Positions 16,368-23,173 of a stretch of 23,173 bases of DNA are shown one piece after another. Origin of the DNA: DATEBA01 sp035288045. Lineage in GTDB: Bacteria > Actinomycetota > UBA4738 > HRBIN12. The notes beneath the pieces were generated by a model that had not been told where the DNA came from, made no database searches, and saw nothing but the letters and a program-made list of their open reading frames with translations. The number at the start of each line of letters is the position of its first letter. Within the stretch, counting starts at the first letter, position 1. The DNA lies in the NCBI GenBank assembly GCA_035288045.1, contig DATEBA010000076.1, forward strand, positions 1-23,173. The letters run 5' to 3'. Both the position numbers and the translations under genes were made by a program.

Positions 16368-16452
16368 GTTGCCTCCCGGCATGCTCTTGCAGGCGTCATC
16401 GTACCCCCGGCCTCCGCCCACCTGGCGCCGCGGTTGCGTGCGCGCCCGCGGG

Positions 16453-17727
16453 TCAAGCCGACGAGGTGTCCCGCAGGGCCGCCTCCTCGATCGTGCGCAC
16501 GAACTCGGTCTTGCCCTCGACGTACGCGTATACGTCCGTGGGGAAAAGCTCAGCGAGCCGGCGCTTCAGCCGCTCGTACTCGGAGACGATCGTGGGATCT
16601 CTCCGGAGCGCATCGCGGAACTCGAGGTGGCGTCGCTCCCACTCCCCGCCCAGGAGGCAGACGTGGACGTGGTGGCCCCGGACACCGTCGACATCGTGGC
16701 TGAAGTACTCGTGGTCGATCGCGATCGGATCGAGCGCGTGCCGATACCCGAGCGCCAACAGCGGCTCCACATAGGTCCGACGCGGCTCCATCGAGCGGGT
16801 GGAGACCTGGATGTCGATCACGGGCTTGGCCGCCAGACCGGGAACCGCGGTCGAGCCTACGTGCTCGATCCGGACCGCGACGTCCCCCAGCGCCTCCGCG
16901 ATCCGGGTCCGCTCGCGCTCGAACTCCTTGGGCCACGCGGAGTCGTAGTCGACGATCTCCACCGCGCGCGTGCGGCGCTCCTTCCTCGTGGGCGTCCCGG
17001 GGATCCCTTCCCGGGCGAGGAGCGCGAGGGCGTCGAACAGCGACTGCTGGGCGTCGTCGTCCGCCGCGGTCTCCTCCGGATGCCATTGCACACCGACCAT
17101 CCATCCGTCCGTGCGTTCGATTGCCTCGATCAGCCCGTCCTCGGATCGGGCCGCCGGCGCGAGCGCATCGCCCAGGCGATCGATGCCCTGGTGGTGGTGG
17201 GAGGGGCACCGGATCGTCGGGGCCGCCACCGTCGCGCGCAGCCTCGTCTCCGGGACGACATCGACGTCGTGGACGGTTCCAACACCATAGGTCTCCCCCC
17301 GATGGTCGATGAGGCCCGCGATGTCGGGGAGATGCTGGTGCAGGGTCCCGCCGAACGCCACGTTCATGACCTGCGCACCGCGGCAGATCGCCAGGGTTGG
17401 CGTTCCCAGCCGATCGGCGGCCGACAGCAGAGCGAGCTCGAACGCGTCGCGCACCGGGTCGACGCCGTACAGGTCAGGGTGTAGCTGCTTTCGGTACCGC
17501 GCGGGATCCACGTCCCCGCCGCCGATCAGGAGGAGCCCGTCGAAGGCCGCGAGGATCTCCTCCGCTCCCGCATCGTCGTCCGGTGGGACGAGCGCGGCCC
17601 TTGCTCCCGCCCGCCGTAGAGCTTCGACGTAGAGATCCGGAACGCCGTACGCGCCGGTGTCCCAGCTGTCCACGCGCCCGCGTTCCAGGTGATAGGTGGG
17701 AACGGCGATCAGGGGCCCGGATGACAC
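16453..17727 (-). CDS. PuuD-type γ-glutamyl hydrolase fused to a GrpB-like nucleotidyltransferase-fold domain
   Basis: A 424-residue two-domain protein. Residues 1-245 are a class I glutamine-amidotransferase-like hydrolase (peptidase C26, as in PuuD, γ-glutamyl-GABA hydrolase): GLLLIGGGDVDPARY, nucleophile Cys115 in AICRGAQVMN, PSHHHQGIDRLG and catalytic His216/Glu218 in GVQWHPEE. E. coli PuuD is about 254 residues, so this domain is complete. Residues about 255-415 match the GrpB/UPF0157 family (EIVDYDSAWPKEFERE, then IEHVGSTAVPGLAAKPVIDI), whose biochemical role is poorly known. The reading frame runs through the junction without a stop. The GTG at 17727 lacks a ribosome binding site, and TAGACT 7-12 nt upstream suggests a leaderless mRNA. 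It is the first gene of the minus operon, divergent from the aminotransferase operon. Confidence 0.88.
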   Translation of the reverse strand: MSSGPLIAVPTYHLERGRVDSWDTGAYGVPDLYVEALRRAGARAALVPPDDDAGAEEILAAFDGLLLIGGGDVDPARYRKQLHPDLYGVDPVRDAFELALLSAADRLGTPTLAICRGAQVMNVAFGGTLHQHLPDIAGLIDHRGETYGVGTVHDVDVVPETRLRATVAAPTIRCPSHHHQGIDRLGDALAPAARSEDGLIEAIERTDGWMVGVQWHPEETAADDDAQQSLFDALALLAREGIPGTPTRKERRTRAVEIVDYDSAWPKEFERERTRIAEALGDVAVRIEHVGSTAVPGLAAKPVIDIQVSTRSMEPRRTYVEPLLALGYRHALDPIAIDHEYFSHDVDGVRGHHVHVCLLGGEWERRHLEFRDALRRDPTIVSEYERLKRRLAELFPTDVYAYVEGKTEFVRTIEEAALRDTSSA

Positions 17728-17799
17728 ACGTCGAGTCTAGTGGCCGACGCTTGGTCCGGCGCCCCGACCGTGTCGATGGCACGTACCGGGGGGTCAACT

Positions 17800-17838
17800 G
17801 TGCCATGTGCACACACTGAGCCCCGATGCACGTGGCAC
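17800..17838. promoter_or_regulatory. Near-perfect 12-bp inverted repeat, candidate operator between divergent operons
   Basis: GTGCCATGTGCA (17800-17811) and TGCACGTGGCAC (17827-17838) are reverse complements except at one position, with a 15-nt spacer. A third half-site core TGGCAC occurs at 17777-17782. The left arm also contains the perfect palindrome TGTGCACA (17806-17813). The site lies in the 185-nt region between the PuuD-GrpB start (17727) and the aminotransferase start (17913), where a shared regulator would bind. The regulator is not identified. Confidence 0.5.
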
Positions 17839-17900
17839 GGCCTCGTGGTCCGGGAACAGCTAGGCCCGTACGCTGCTTTCATGCGCGCTCGAGTCGTATG

Positions 17901-17907
17901 AAGGAGG
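17901..17907 (+). promoter_or_regulatory. Ribosome binding site deciding the aminotransferase start
   Basis: AAGGAGG at 17901-17907 sits 5 nt before the ATG at 17913. It overlaps the short upstream frame containing ATG 17898, so it favours 17913 over the longer open frame beginning at 17826. Confidence 0.7.
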
Positions 17908-17912
17908 GCGGG

Positions 17913-19301
17913 ATGGCCCGAGCTCTTGTCGAGAGCAACCGATCACACGTGCTACCCCTCGAGCTCGCTCGACCGATGCCGGTCATCGCTCGCGGCCACG
18001 GTGTCTGGCTCGAGGACGCAGCCGGTCGCCGGTACCTCGACGCGATGAGCGGAGGCTCGATGGCCTCGACCCTCGGCCACGGTCGCCGGGACATCATCGC
18101 CGCCGCCCGAGCCCAGGCCGAGTCGCTGACCCACGTGCACAACGAACGACTCACCACCCCGGCTCAGGAGCGGCTCGCCCGTGAGCTGATCGAGGTGGCA
18201 CCAGAGGGGTTCACCCGCGTCCGCTTCACGGTTAGCGGCTCCGACGCGAACGAGATGGCGATCCAGCTCGCCCGGGCATATCACGTGGAACTCGGTGAGC
18301 CGCGCCGCTGGCAGGTGATCTCACCGGCGCAGGCCTACCACGGCCCGACGATGGAGACGCTCGCGCTGACCGGTCGCCCGGGTCTCCAGGGTCCGTTCGG
18401 ACCCTACATGCCGCGCCACCTGCACGTCCCGCCGAGCAGCTGGCCCTTCGACCCGACCGGCGAGGCGGCGCTGGAGGCCCTGGACAGCGCGCTCGAGGAG
18501 GCCGGCCCCGAGAGCGTTTCGGCGTTCTTCTGCGAACCCATCAGCGCGGCCGCGCTGCCCGCGTACACACCACCCCGGAGGTTTTGGGAGGGTTTGGCCG
18601 AGCGTCGTGAGCGCCACGGCTTCCTGGTTTGCTTCGACGAAGTGGTCACCGGGGTGGGTCGCACCGGGCGCTGGTTCGCGGGGGCCGGGACCGCCTGCGC
18701 GCCGGACGTGATCGCGACGGCGAAAGGGCTCGGGGCGGGTTATGCAGCGATCGGGGCTCTGCTCGTCAGGGAGCAAGTCTACGAGGCGATCGCGGGCGGC
18801 TCGAGGCGCTTCACCTTGGGGCACACGTGGGACGGTGCTCCGCTCGCCTGCTCCGTGGGCCTGGCGGTCCTCGATGCCCTGCGGTCGGAGAAGCTGGTCC
18901 AGAGGGTCCGGGACCGAGGGGAGAGCCTGCGGGACGAGCTCTCGCGCGCGCTGTCGGGCATCCCGCTCGTCCGCGAGGTGAGGGGCCACGGCTTCCTGCT
19001 CGGCGTGTCGTTCGTCGACCCCCGTGACGGCGAATCGTTCCTCCCGCCGGAGCTCCGTGTGGCCGCTAGGATCGACCGGGTCGCTTTCGAGCGAGGCCTC
19101 ATCACGCTGTCCACCCAGCCGACGCGCGACGGCTACGCGGGCGACCAGACCCTTTTCGCGCCCGCCTTCACCGCGAGCGACGAAGAGCTTGCGGAGATGG
19201 TCTCGCGGTTCGAGGACACCGTCCGCCAGGTCGCGGAAGAGGTGGAGACGGAACTATCCGAAACCGGTTCGCTGTACCCATCACCCACCGGAGGTCCGTG
19301 A
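17913..19301 (+). CDS. Class III (PLP-dependent) aminotransferase, first copy
   Basis: A 462-residue fold-type I, class III aminotransferase (ω-amino acid/diamine:2-oxoacid type, as in GABA, putrescine or γ-glutamyl-putrescine transamination). Motifs: GVWLEDAAGRRYLD at the N-terminus, SGSDANEMAIQLAR for phosphate binding, AYHGPTMETLALTG, FDEVVTGVGRTG with Asp242 facing the pyridine nitrogen, and the PLP lysine Lys271 in ATAKGLGAGYAAIG. The ATG at 17913 is set by AAGGAGG. The stop overlaps the amidotransferase start by 1 nt. It resembles the second aminotransferase two genes downstream throughout, pointing to a tandem duplication. Substrate inferred from context: an amine or a γ-glutamyl-amine. 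Confidence 0.88.
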   Translation: MARALVESNRSHVLPLELARPMPVIARGHGVWLEDAAGRRYLDAMSGGSMASTLGHGRRDIIAAARAQAESLTHVHNERLTTPAQERLARELIEVAPEGFTRVRFTVSGSDANEMAIQLARAYHVELGEPRRWQVISPAQAYHGPTMETLALTGRPGLQGPFGPYMPRHLHVPPSSWPFDPTGEAALEALDSALEEAGPESVSAFFCEPISAAALPAYTPPRRFWEGLAERRERHGFLVCFDEVVTGVGRTGRWFAGAGTACAPDVIATAKGLGAGYAAIGALLVREQVYEAIAGGSRRFTLGHTWDGAPLACSVGLAVLDALRSEKLVQRVRDRGESLRDELSRALSGIPLVREVRGHGFLLGVSFVDPRDGESFLPPELRVAARIDRVAFERGLITLSTQPTRDGYAGDQTLFAPAFTASDEELAEMVSRFEDTVRQVAEEVETELSETGSLYPSPTGGP

Positions 19302-20059
19302 TGAGCTCGACCGAAGAGCAGGCACCCGTGTCCCTCCGTGCGCTGATCCTCCAGCACGAGCAACCCACTCCGCCGGGCCTGGTGGCCGAGTGGCTGCGTC
19401 GGCACGAGGCGACCGTGGACGTGCTCCGGATCGATGTCGAGGATCACGACGTCGACCCCGCACTGTATGACCTCGTCGTATCGCTCGGATCGGAGTTCGC
19501 GGCGTTCGACGACAGCAAACGGTTCGTGCCGCGCGAGGTCGACCTCATGCGACGAGCGATCGACGCGGACGTCCCGATACTCGGGCTGTGCTTCGGCGGT
19601 CAGATGCTGGCCCGCGTGCTCGGCGGAGAGGTGTTCCGGTCCAAAGAGGCGGAGATCGGGTGGCACCCGGTCCGAAGCAACGACCCGGAGCTCGTTCCTG
19701 GGGGACCGTGGTTCCAGTGGCACTTCGATACGTTCACGCTCCCACCGGGCGCGACCCTTGTGGCGGAGACCGACGCCGCCCCGCAGGCCTTCTTCGCAGG
19801 CAGGAGCCTCGGCCTGCAGTTCCACCCGGAGGTGACCCAGGAGATCATGGACGACTGGGTGCGCTCCTACCCCCACGAGCTCGAGGCCGAGGGCGTCCCG
19901 CCGGACGAGCTCCTGGAGGAAACCAGACGGCGCATCGACGCGAGCCGGAGGATGGCCTGGCAGATGTTCGAGCGATTCCTGTCAGACGTCGCGCGGCTGC
20001 CCCCGCAGGGAGCGACCGGGATCCCCGCCGGCGGCACGGCCGAGCCGGCGGTCTCCTGA
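19301..20059 (+). CDS. Class I glutamine amidotransferase-like hydrolase (GMP-synthase type)
   Basis: A 252-residue stand-alone class I glutamine-amidotransferase domain. The nucleophile elbow is LGLCFGGQMLARVLGG (Cys97) and the catalytic His/Glu are in LGLQFHPEVT (His175, Glu177). Such proteins occur beside glutamine-synthetase-like γ-glutamyl ligases in polyamine-use clusters, where they are thought to hydrolyse the γ-glutamyl bond at the end of the path (PauD-like). The ATG at 19301 overlaps the upstream stop by 1 nt and has GGAGG 6 nt upstream; GTG 19298 is an alternative. It differs clearly in sequence from the PuuD-type domain encoded divergently, so the locus has two kinds of putative γ-glutamyl hydrolase. 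The exact substrate is not proven. Confidence 0.82.
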   Translation: MSSTEEQAPVSLRALILQHEQPTPPGLVAEWLRRHEATVDVLRIDVEDHDVDPALYDLVVSLGSEFAAFDDSKRFVPREVDLMRRAIDADVPILGLCFGGQMLARVLGGEVFRSKEAEIGWHPVRSNDPELVPGGPWFQWHFDTFTLPPGATLVAETDAAPQAFFAGRSLGLQFHPEVTQEIMDDWVRSYPHELEAEGVPPDELLEETRRRIDASRRMAWQMFERFLSDVARLPPQGATGIPAGGTAEPAVS

Positions 20060-20084
20060 TCGGAAGCGAATGAGAGGGGCCGAG

Positions 20085-21443
20085 ATGCCGGGAACGGTTC
20101 GGTCGGACGAAACGAGCGTGTTCACTCGTCTCCTCGACCTGTCTTACCCGAACATCGAGCGGGGCGAGGGCGTCTGGCTCACGACCACCGACGGCGTGCG
20201 CATCCTGGATGCCTGCTCCGGCGGCGCTATGGTCACGTGCCTCGGGTACGGGGTGCGCGAGGTGGTGACGGCGGCCGCAGAGCAGGCCGAGCGAATCGGC
20301 TACTTCTACAACCACCACTTCACGAGCGAACCGCAGGAGCGCCTGGCCGCGCGCCTGCTCGAGGTGGTGGCGGCCGAGATGGCTCGGGTCCGGTTCGTTT
20401 CCGGCGGCTCGGAGGCGAACGAAACGGCTCTCCAGCTCGCCCGCCTCTACCACGTCGAGCGGGGGGAGTCGGAGCGCTGGCGCGTGATCTCGCAGGCCCA
20501 GGCCTACCATGGCTCGACGATGGGCACGCTTGCCCTCACCGGACGGCGAGCGTTGCAGGAGCCCTTCACCCCCTACCTGGCATCCCACCTCCACATCCCG
20601 CCCTCGACATGGCGGTTCGATCCTACGGGGGAGGCCGCACTCCTGGAGCTGGACCGTCTCCTCGAGGAGGCCAGCCCGGGAACGATCGCCGCCTTCTTCT
20701 GCGAGCCCGTGAGCGCGGCGGCTCTGCCCGCCTACTCGCCCCCGGATAGGTTCTGGCGGGGTTTGGCCGAGCGCCGCGAGGAGCACGGGTTCCTTATCTG
20801 CTTCGACGAGGTGGTGACCGGGATGGGGAGGGTGGGGAGCTGGCTGGCGGCACACCAGGTCCCGATCGAGCCCGACATCGTCACGATCGGGAAGGGGCTA
20901 GGCGCGGGCTACGCGCCGCTGGGGGCCGTGCTCTGCAAGCAGGACGTGTACGACGCGATCGATCAGGGCTCGCGCGAGTTCGATCTCGGGCACACCTGGG
21001 ACGGGGCGCCGCTCTCGGCGGCCGTTGGGCTCGCGGTCCTGGACGTGCTCGAGGAGCGGGGTCTGGTGGACCGTGTCCGGGAGCGCGGGCCGAGCCTGCG
21101 GAGCGAGCTGGGGGCCGCGCTCGAGGGCTCCGAGATCGTGCGTGAGGTGCGCGGTCGGGGCTTCCTACTTGGCGTTGAGCTGGTCGACCCCCGGGACGGG
21201 GAGTCCTTCCTCCCCGATGAGCTGGAGGTCGCCGCGCGCGTCGACGACACTGCCCTCGAACACGGGCTTCTGGTCACCTCGACGCATCCGCAGGCCGATG
21301 GGTTCGCGGGCGACCAGACCCTCCTCGCGCCGGCCTACGTGAGCACCGATGCGGAGCTCGCGGAGATGGTGGATCGCTTACGGGTCACGATCGAGGACGT
21401 GGAGCGCACGGTCAAGGAGCAGCTCTCGGGCAGGTCCATCTGA
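20085..21443 (+). CDS. Class III (PLP-dependent) aminotransferase, second copy
   Basis: A 452-residue class III aminotransferase paralogous to the one at 17913. Motifs: GEGVWLTTTDGVRILDACSG, SGGSEANETALQLAR, AYHGSTMGTLALTG, FDEVVTGMGRVG (Asp241), and PLP lysine Lys270 in TIGKGLGAGYAPLG. The copies share distinctive stretches such as FFCEP, SAAALPAY, RFW.GLAERRE and DPRDGESFLP, but differ around residues 70-80 (FYNHHFTSEPQE here versus VHNERLTTPAQE), near the active-site entrance, so substrates may differ. The ATG at 20085 is preferred because AGAGGGG lies 6 nt upstream; ATG 20070 is in frame and possible. The stop overlaps the next start by 1 nt. One copy could deaminate the γ-glutamyl-diamine and the other the resulting ω-amino acid. 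Confidence 0.87.
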   Translation: MPGTVRSDETSVFTRLLDLSYPNIERGEGVWLTTTDGVRILDACSGGAMVTCLGYGVREVVTAAAEQAERIGYFYNHHFTSEPQERLAARLLEVVAAEMARVRFVSGGSEANETALQLARLYHVERGESERWRVISQAQAYHGSTMGTLALTGRRALQEPFTPYLASHLHIPPSTWRFDPTGEAALLELDRLLEEASPGTIAAFFCEPVSAAALPAYSPPDRFWRGLAERREEHGFLICFDEVVTGMGRVGSWLAAHQVPIEPDIVTIGKGLGAGYAPLGAVLCKQDVYDAIDQGSREFDLGHTWDGAPLSAAVGLAVLDVLEERGLVDRVRERGPSLRSELGAALEGSEIVREVRGRGFLLGVELVDPRDGESFLPDELEVAARVDDTALEHGLLVTSTHPQADGFAGDQTLLAPAYVSTDAELAEMVDRLRVTIEDVERTVKEQLSGRSI

Positions 21444-22765
21444 TGAACAACGGCGACACGCGGGCGTCCGTCTCGCCGGGGAACGCGCACGAGGAGTTCG
21501 TTCTACTAGCAATCCCCGACATGAACGGCTCGCTGCGCGGCAAGGCGCTCCGACCCGAGGCGTTCGAGGCGGCGGTTCGACGCGGGACCGTGATGACCGA
21601 CCTCATCCTGGGCCTGGACCCGGTGGACACGCCGATCTCCGACTACGAGCGGTTCGGTGTCGCGGTGGGAGCGCCCGACCTGGTCGTGCAACCGGAGCCC
21701 GACACCCTGCGGGAGCTCCCGTGGCGGCCGGGTTGGCGCCTCTGCTTCGCAACGCCGAGCTGGCCCGACGGCTCCCCCTGCGAGATCGCAGTGCGGGAGG
21801 TGTTCAGGAAAGTCCTGCAGCGCGCGGCGGACGCCGGCTACGAGGTGACGTCGGCGCTCGAGTACGAGATCCGGATCTGGGACGCGCAGGGGGACCCGAC
21901 GTCGAGCGGGATCAGCTACAGCCTGAACGAGATCGGAGGCTACGAGCGGTTCCTCGACCACTTGGTCCGCGCGCTGGAGGGACTGGGGGTCGAGCTGTCG
22001 GCCGTGCACACGGAGGCCGGTCCCGGGCTCCTCGAGCTCAACGTCCGAGCGCGCCGCGGGCTGGCCGCGGCCGACGACGCGACCCTGTTGAAGTTCGGCG
22101 TCAAGCAGGTGGCCTCGTCGATGGGGATGCGCGCGAGCTTCCTCGCCAAGACCAGGCCGGGGGAGGAGGGCTCGAGCGGGCACGTCCACATGTCGTTCTG
22201 GCAGGAGGAGACGAACGCGTTCGCCGCTCCGAACGCGGTCGACCCACTGCCGCCGGCCTTCTCCTCGGCCGTGGCCGGCTTGCTGGAGCACCTGCCCGCG
22301 GCCTCGCTGGTGCTGAATCCCACGATCAACTCGTACAAGCGCCTGGTCCCCGGCTGGTTCGCGCCTATCAACGTGAGCTGGGGCTACGAGAATCGGTCCT
22401 GCGCGGTGCGAGCGATACGCTCGGACCGGCAGGATCTGTGGCGGCTCGAGTGCAGGAGGCCCGGCGCGGACGCCAACCCTTATCTGGCCCTAGCCGCCAT
22501 CGCCGCCTCCGCCACCGACGGCATCGGGAGGGAGGCGACACCACCGGCGCCGATAGTTGGGGACGCGTACGCGAGAGCGGATCTGGTCGAGCTGCCGGGC
22601 TCCCTGGAATCGGCGATCCGAGCGTTCGAGGGCGACGATGTGCTGCGGCGGGGGTTGGGAGAGACGTTCAGCGACTACTACGTCACGTCCCGCGAGTGGG
22701 AGCTGAAGGCATGGCGCGATACGGTCACGGACTGGGAGCGGGAGCGGTACGACCGGGGCGTCTAG
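21443..22765 (+). CDS. Glutamine-synthetase-like γ-glutamyl-amine ligase (PuuA/GlnA3 type)
   Basis: A 440-residue member of the glutamine synthetase superfamily. Catalytic-domain motifs are intact: SALEYEIRIW (Glu140, Glu142), HTEAGPGLLELNVR (Glu191, Glu198), GSSGHVHMSF (His247/His249), NSYKRLVPGWFAP and NRSCAVR, and LECRRPGADANPYLA. The N-terminal DGSS loop that holds ammonia in true glutamine synthetases is absent (GLDPVDTPISDYERF occupies the region). The adenylylation-tyrosine motif near the C-terminus is also not seen. This is the pattern of γ-glutamyl-polyamine or γ-glutamyl-ethanolamide ligases (PuuA, GlnA3, GlnA4), which use ATP to join glutamate to an amine. The ATG at 21443 overlaps the aminotransferase stop by 1 nt. 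The amine is inferred from context only. Confidence 0.88.
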   Translation: MNNGDTRASVSPGNAHEEFVLLAIPDMNGSLRGKALRPEAFEAAVRRGTVMTDLILGLDPVDTPISDYERFGVAVGAPDLVVQPEPDTLRELPWRPGWRLCFATPSWPDGSPCEIAVREVFRKVLQRAADAGYEVTSALEYEIRIWDAQGDPTSSGISYSLNEIGGYERFLDHLVRALEGLGVELSAVHTEAGPGLLELNVRARRGLAAADDATLLKFGVKQVASSMGMRASFLAKTRPGEEGSSGHVHMSFWQEETNAFAAPNAVDPLPPAFSSAVAGLLEHLPAASLVLNPTINSYKRLVPGWFAPINVSWGYENRSCAVRAIRSDRQDLWRLECRRPGADANPYLALAAIAASATDGIGREATPPAPIVGDAYARADLVELPGSLESAIRAFEGDDVLRRGLGETFSDYYVTSREWELKAWRDTVTDWERERYDRGV

Positions 22766-22786
22766 CGCCCGTGAGGAGGGTTCGAG

Positions 22787-23173
22787 ATGGTGATCGAGAA
22801 GCTGATAATCGGGGGAACCGGGACGGAAGCGGCGAACGGCAAGACTTTCCGGGTGAACGAGCCGGCTGCGGGCCACCCCCTAGCCGAGGTGTCCGAGGGC
22901 GGGGCGGAGGACGCCTGGCGGGCCGTGGACGTTGCGCACCGGGCCTTCGAGGAGGGGGCATGGACGCGCACGCCGGCTACCCAGCGGGGCCGCGTCCTGC
23001 TGCGGGCATCGACCATCGTCCGGGAGCGGCTCGAGGAGCTCGCTCGGCTGGAGGCGCGCAACGTCGGCAAGCCCATCCGGGATGCCCGCGACGAGATGGG
23101 CCTAGTCGCCGACACGCTGGAGTACTGGGGAGGGGCCGCCAACAAGGTCTTCGGCGAGACGGTCCCCGTGCAG
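22787..23173 (+). CDS. NAD(P)-dependent aldehyde dehydrogenase, N-terminal part (cut by right edge)
   Basis: The first 129 codons of an aldehyde dehydrogenase family protein. N-terminal landmarks are IGGTGTEAANGKTFRVNEPA, DVAHRAFEEGAW, QRGRVLLRASTIVRERLEELARLEARNVGKPI and DTLEYWGGAANKVFGETV, which matches the betaine/γ-aminobutyraldehyde-type dehydrogenases. The catalytic Cys and Glu lie outside the window. The ATG at 22787 has GAGGAGGG 6 nt upstream, 21 nt after the ligase stop. In context it would oxidise the ω-aldehyde (for example γ-glutamyl-γ-aminobutyraldehyde, as PuuC does) produced by the aminotransferases. Confidence 0.88.
   Translation, partial: MVIEKLIIGGTGTEAANGKTFRVNEPAAGHPLAEVSEGGAEDAWRAVDVAHRAFEEGAWTRTPATQRGRVLLRASTIVRERLEELARLEARNVGKPIRDARDEMGLVADTLEYWGGAANKVFGETVPVQ

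Noticed and set aside
16368..16452. Possible terminator or small RNA between PuuD-GrpB and C45 genes
   Set aside because: GC-rich partial palindromes such as CCCGCGGG occur but no T-tract follows. The 85-nt gap looks like an ordinary intra-operon spacer, with no tRNA-like fold seen by eye.
16282..17484. 400-residue plus-strand open frame opposite the PuuD-GrpB gene
   Set aside because: It is antisense to a gene with intact catalytic motifs in both domains. Long antisense frames are common in GC-rich DNA.
17731..17895. Direct repeats TCGAGTC (17731-17737, 17889-17895) and TGGTCCGG (17752-17759, 17846-17853)
   Set aside because: Short repeats of 7-8 bp are expected by chance in such biased DNA and do not coincide with promoter elements. 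The 12-bp inverted repeat is the stronger signal.

Overview
The window is compact, GC-rich bacterial DNA with many GTG starts and one TTG start. Junctions between neighbouring genes are mostly 1- or 4-nt stop/start overlaps. Base composition and gene content (a Tat-type lipoprotein, a small four-helix membrane protein of actinobacterial look, a GrpB-type domain, γ-glutamyl-amine catabolism genes) suggest an uncultured Actinomycetota-like organism. No rRNA or other phylogenetic marker is present, so this is only an inference. I see no tRNA, CRISPR array, insertion sequence or prophage, and no gene-free stretch longer than about 190 nt.

Layout. (1) 1-875, minus: an SMP-30/gluconolactonase-type protein reaching the left edge. 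(2) 995-4856, plus: a spermidine/putrescine-type ABC importer (binding protein and two permeases, no ATPase gene), then a four-helix membrane protein and a small NERD-like protein. (3) 6831-4853, minus: a class III CoA-transferase translationally coupled to a SAM-dependent methyltransferase. (4) 7016-7645, plus: a winged-helix/coiled-coil protein of unknown role. (5) 17727-7642, minus: a nine-gene, 10-kb apparent operon. In transcription order it encodes a PuuD-GrpB fusion, a C45 Ntn-hydrolase, a creatininase-family amidohydrolase, an S66 serine carboxypeptidase and a complete oligopeptide ABC importer (binding protein, OppB, OppC, OppD, OppF). (6) 17913-23173, plus, divergent from (5): class III aminotransferase, class I glutamine amidotransferase, a second related aminotransferase, a glutamine-synthetase-like γ-glutamyl-amine ligase and the start of an aldehyde dehydrogenase.

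How the genes may work together. Block 6 together with the PuuD domain of block 5 resembles the Puu/Pau γ-glutamyl-polyamine pathway: ligation of glutamate to an amine, deamination, aldehyde oxidation, and hydrolysis of the γ-glutamyl amide. No FAD-dependent PuuB oxidase gene is visible, and two aminotransferases could take its place. The potDBC genes could supply the polyamine. Block 5 combines four unrelated amide-bond hydrolase families with a peptide importer, which suggests scavenging of unusual amides or peptides (γ-glutamyl, cyclic, D- or acylated) whose amine products could feed block 6. Blocks 5 and 6 share a 185-nt intergenic region containing a near-perfect 12-bp inverted repeat, which is consistent with co-regulation. 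The joint scheme is inference, while the family assignments rest on visible motifs.
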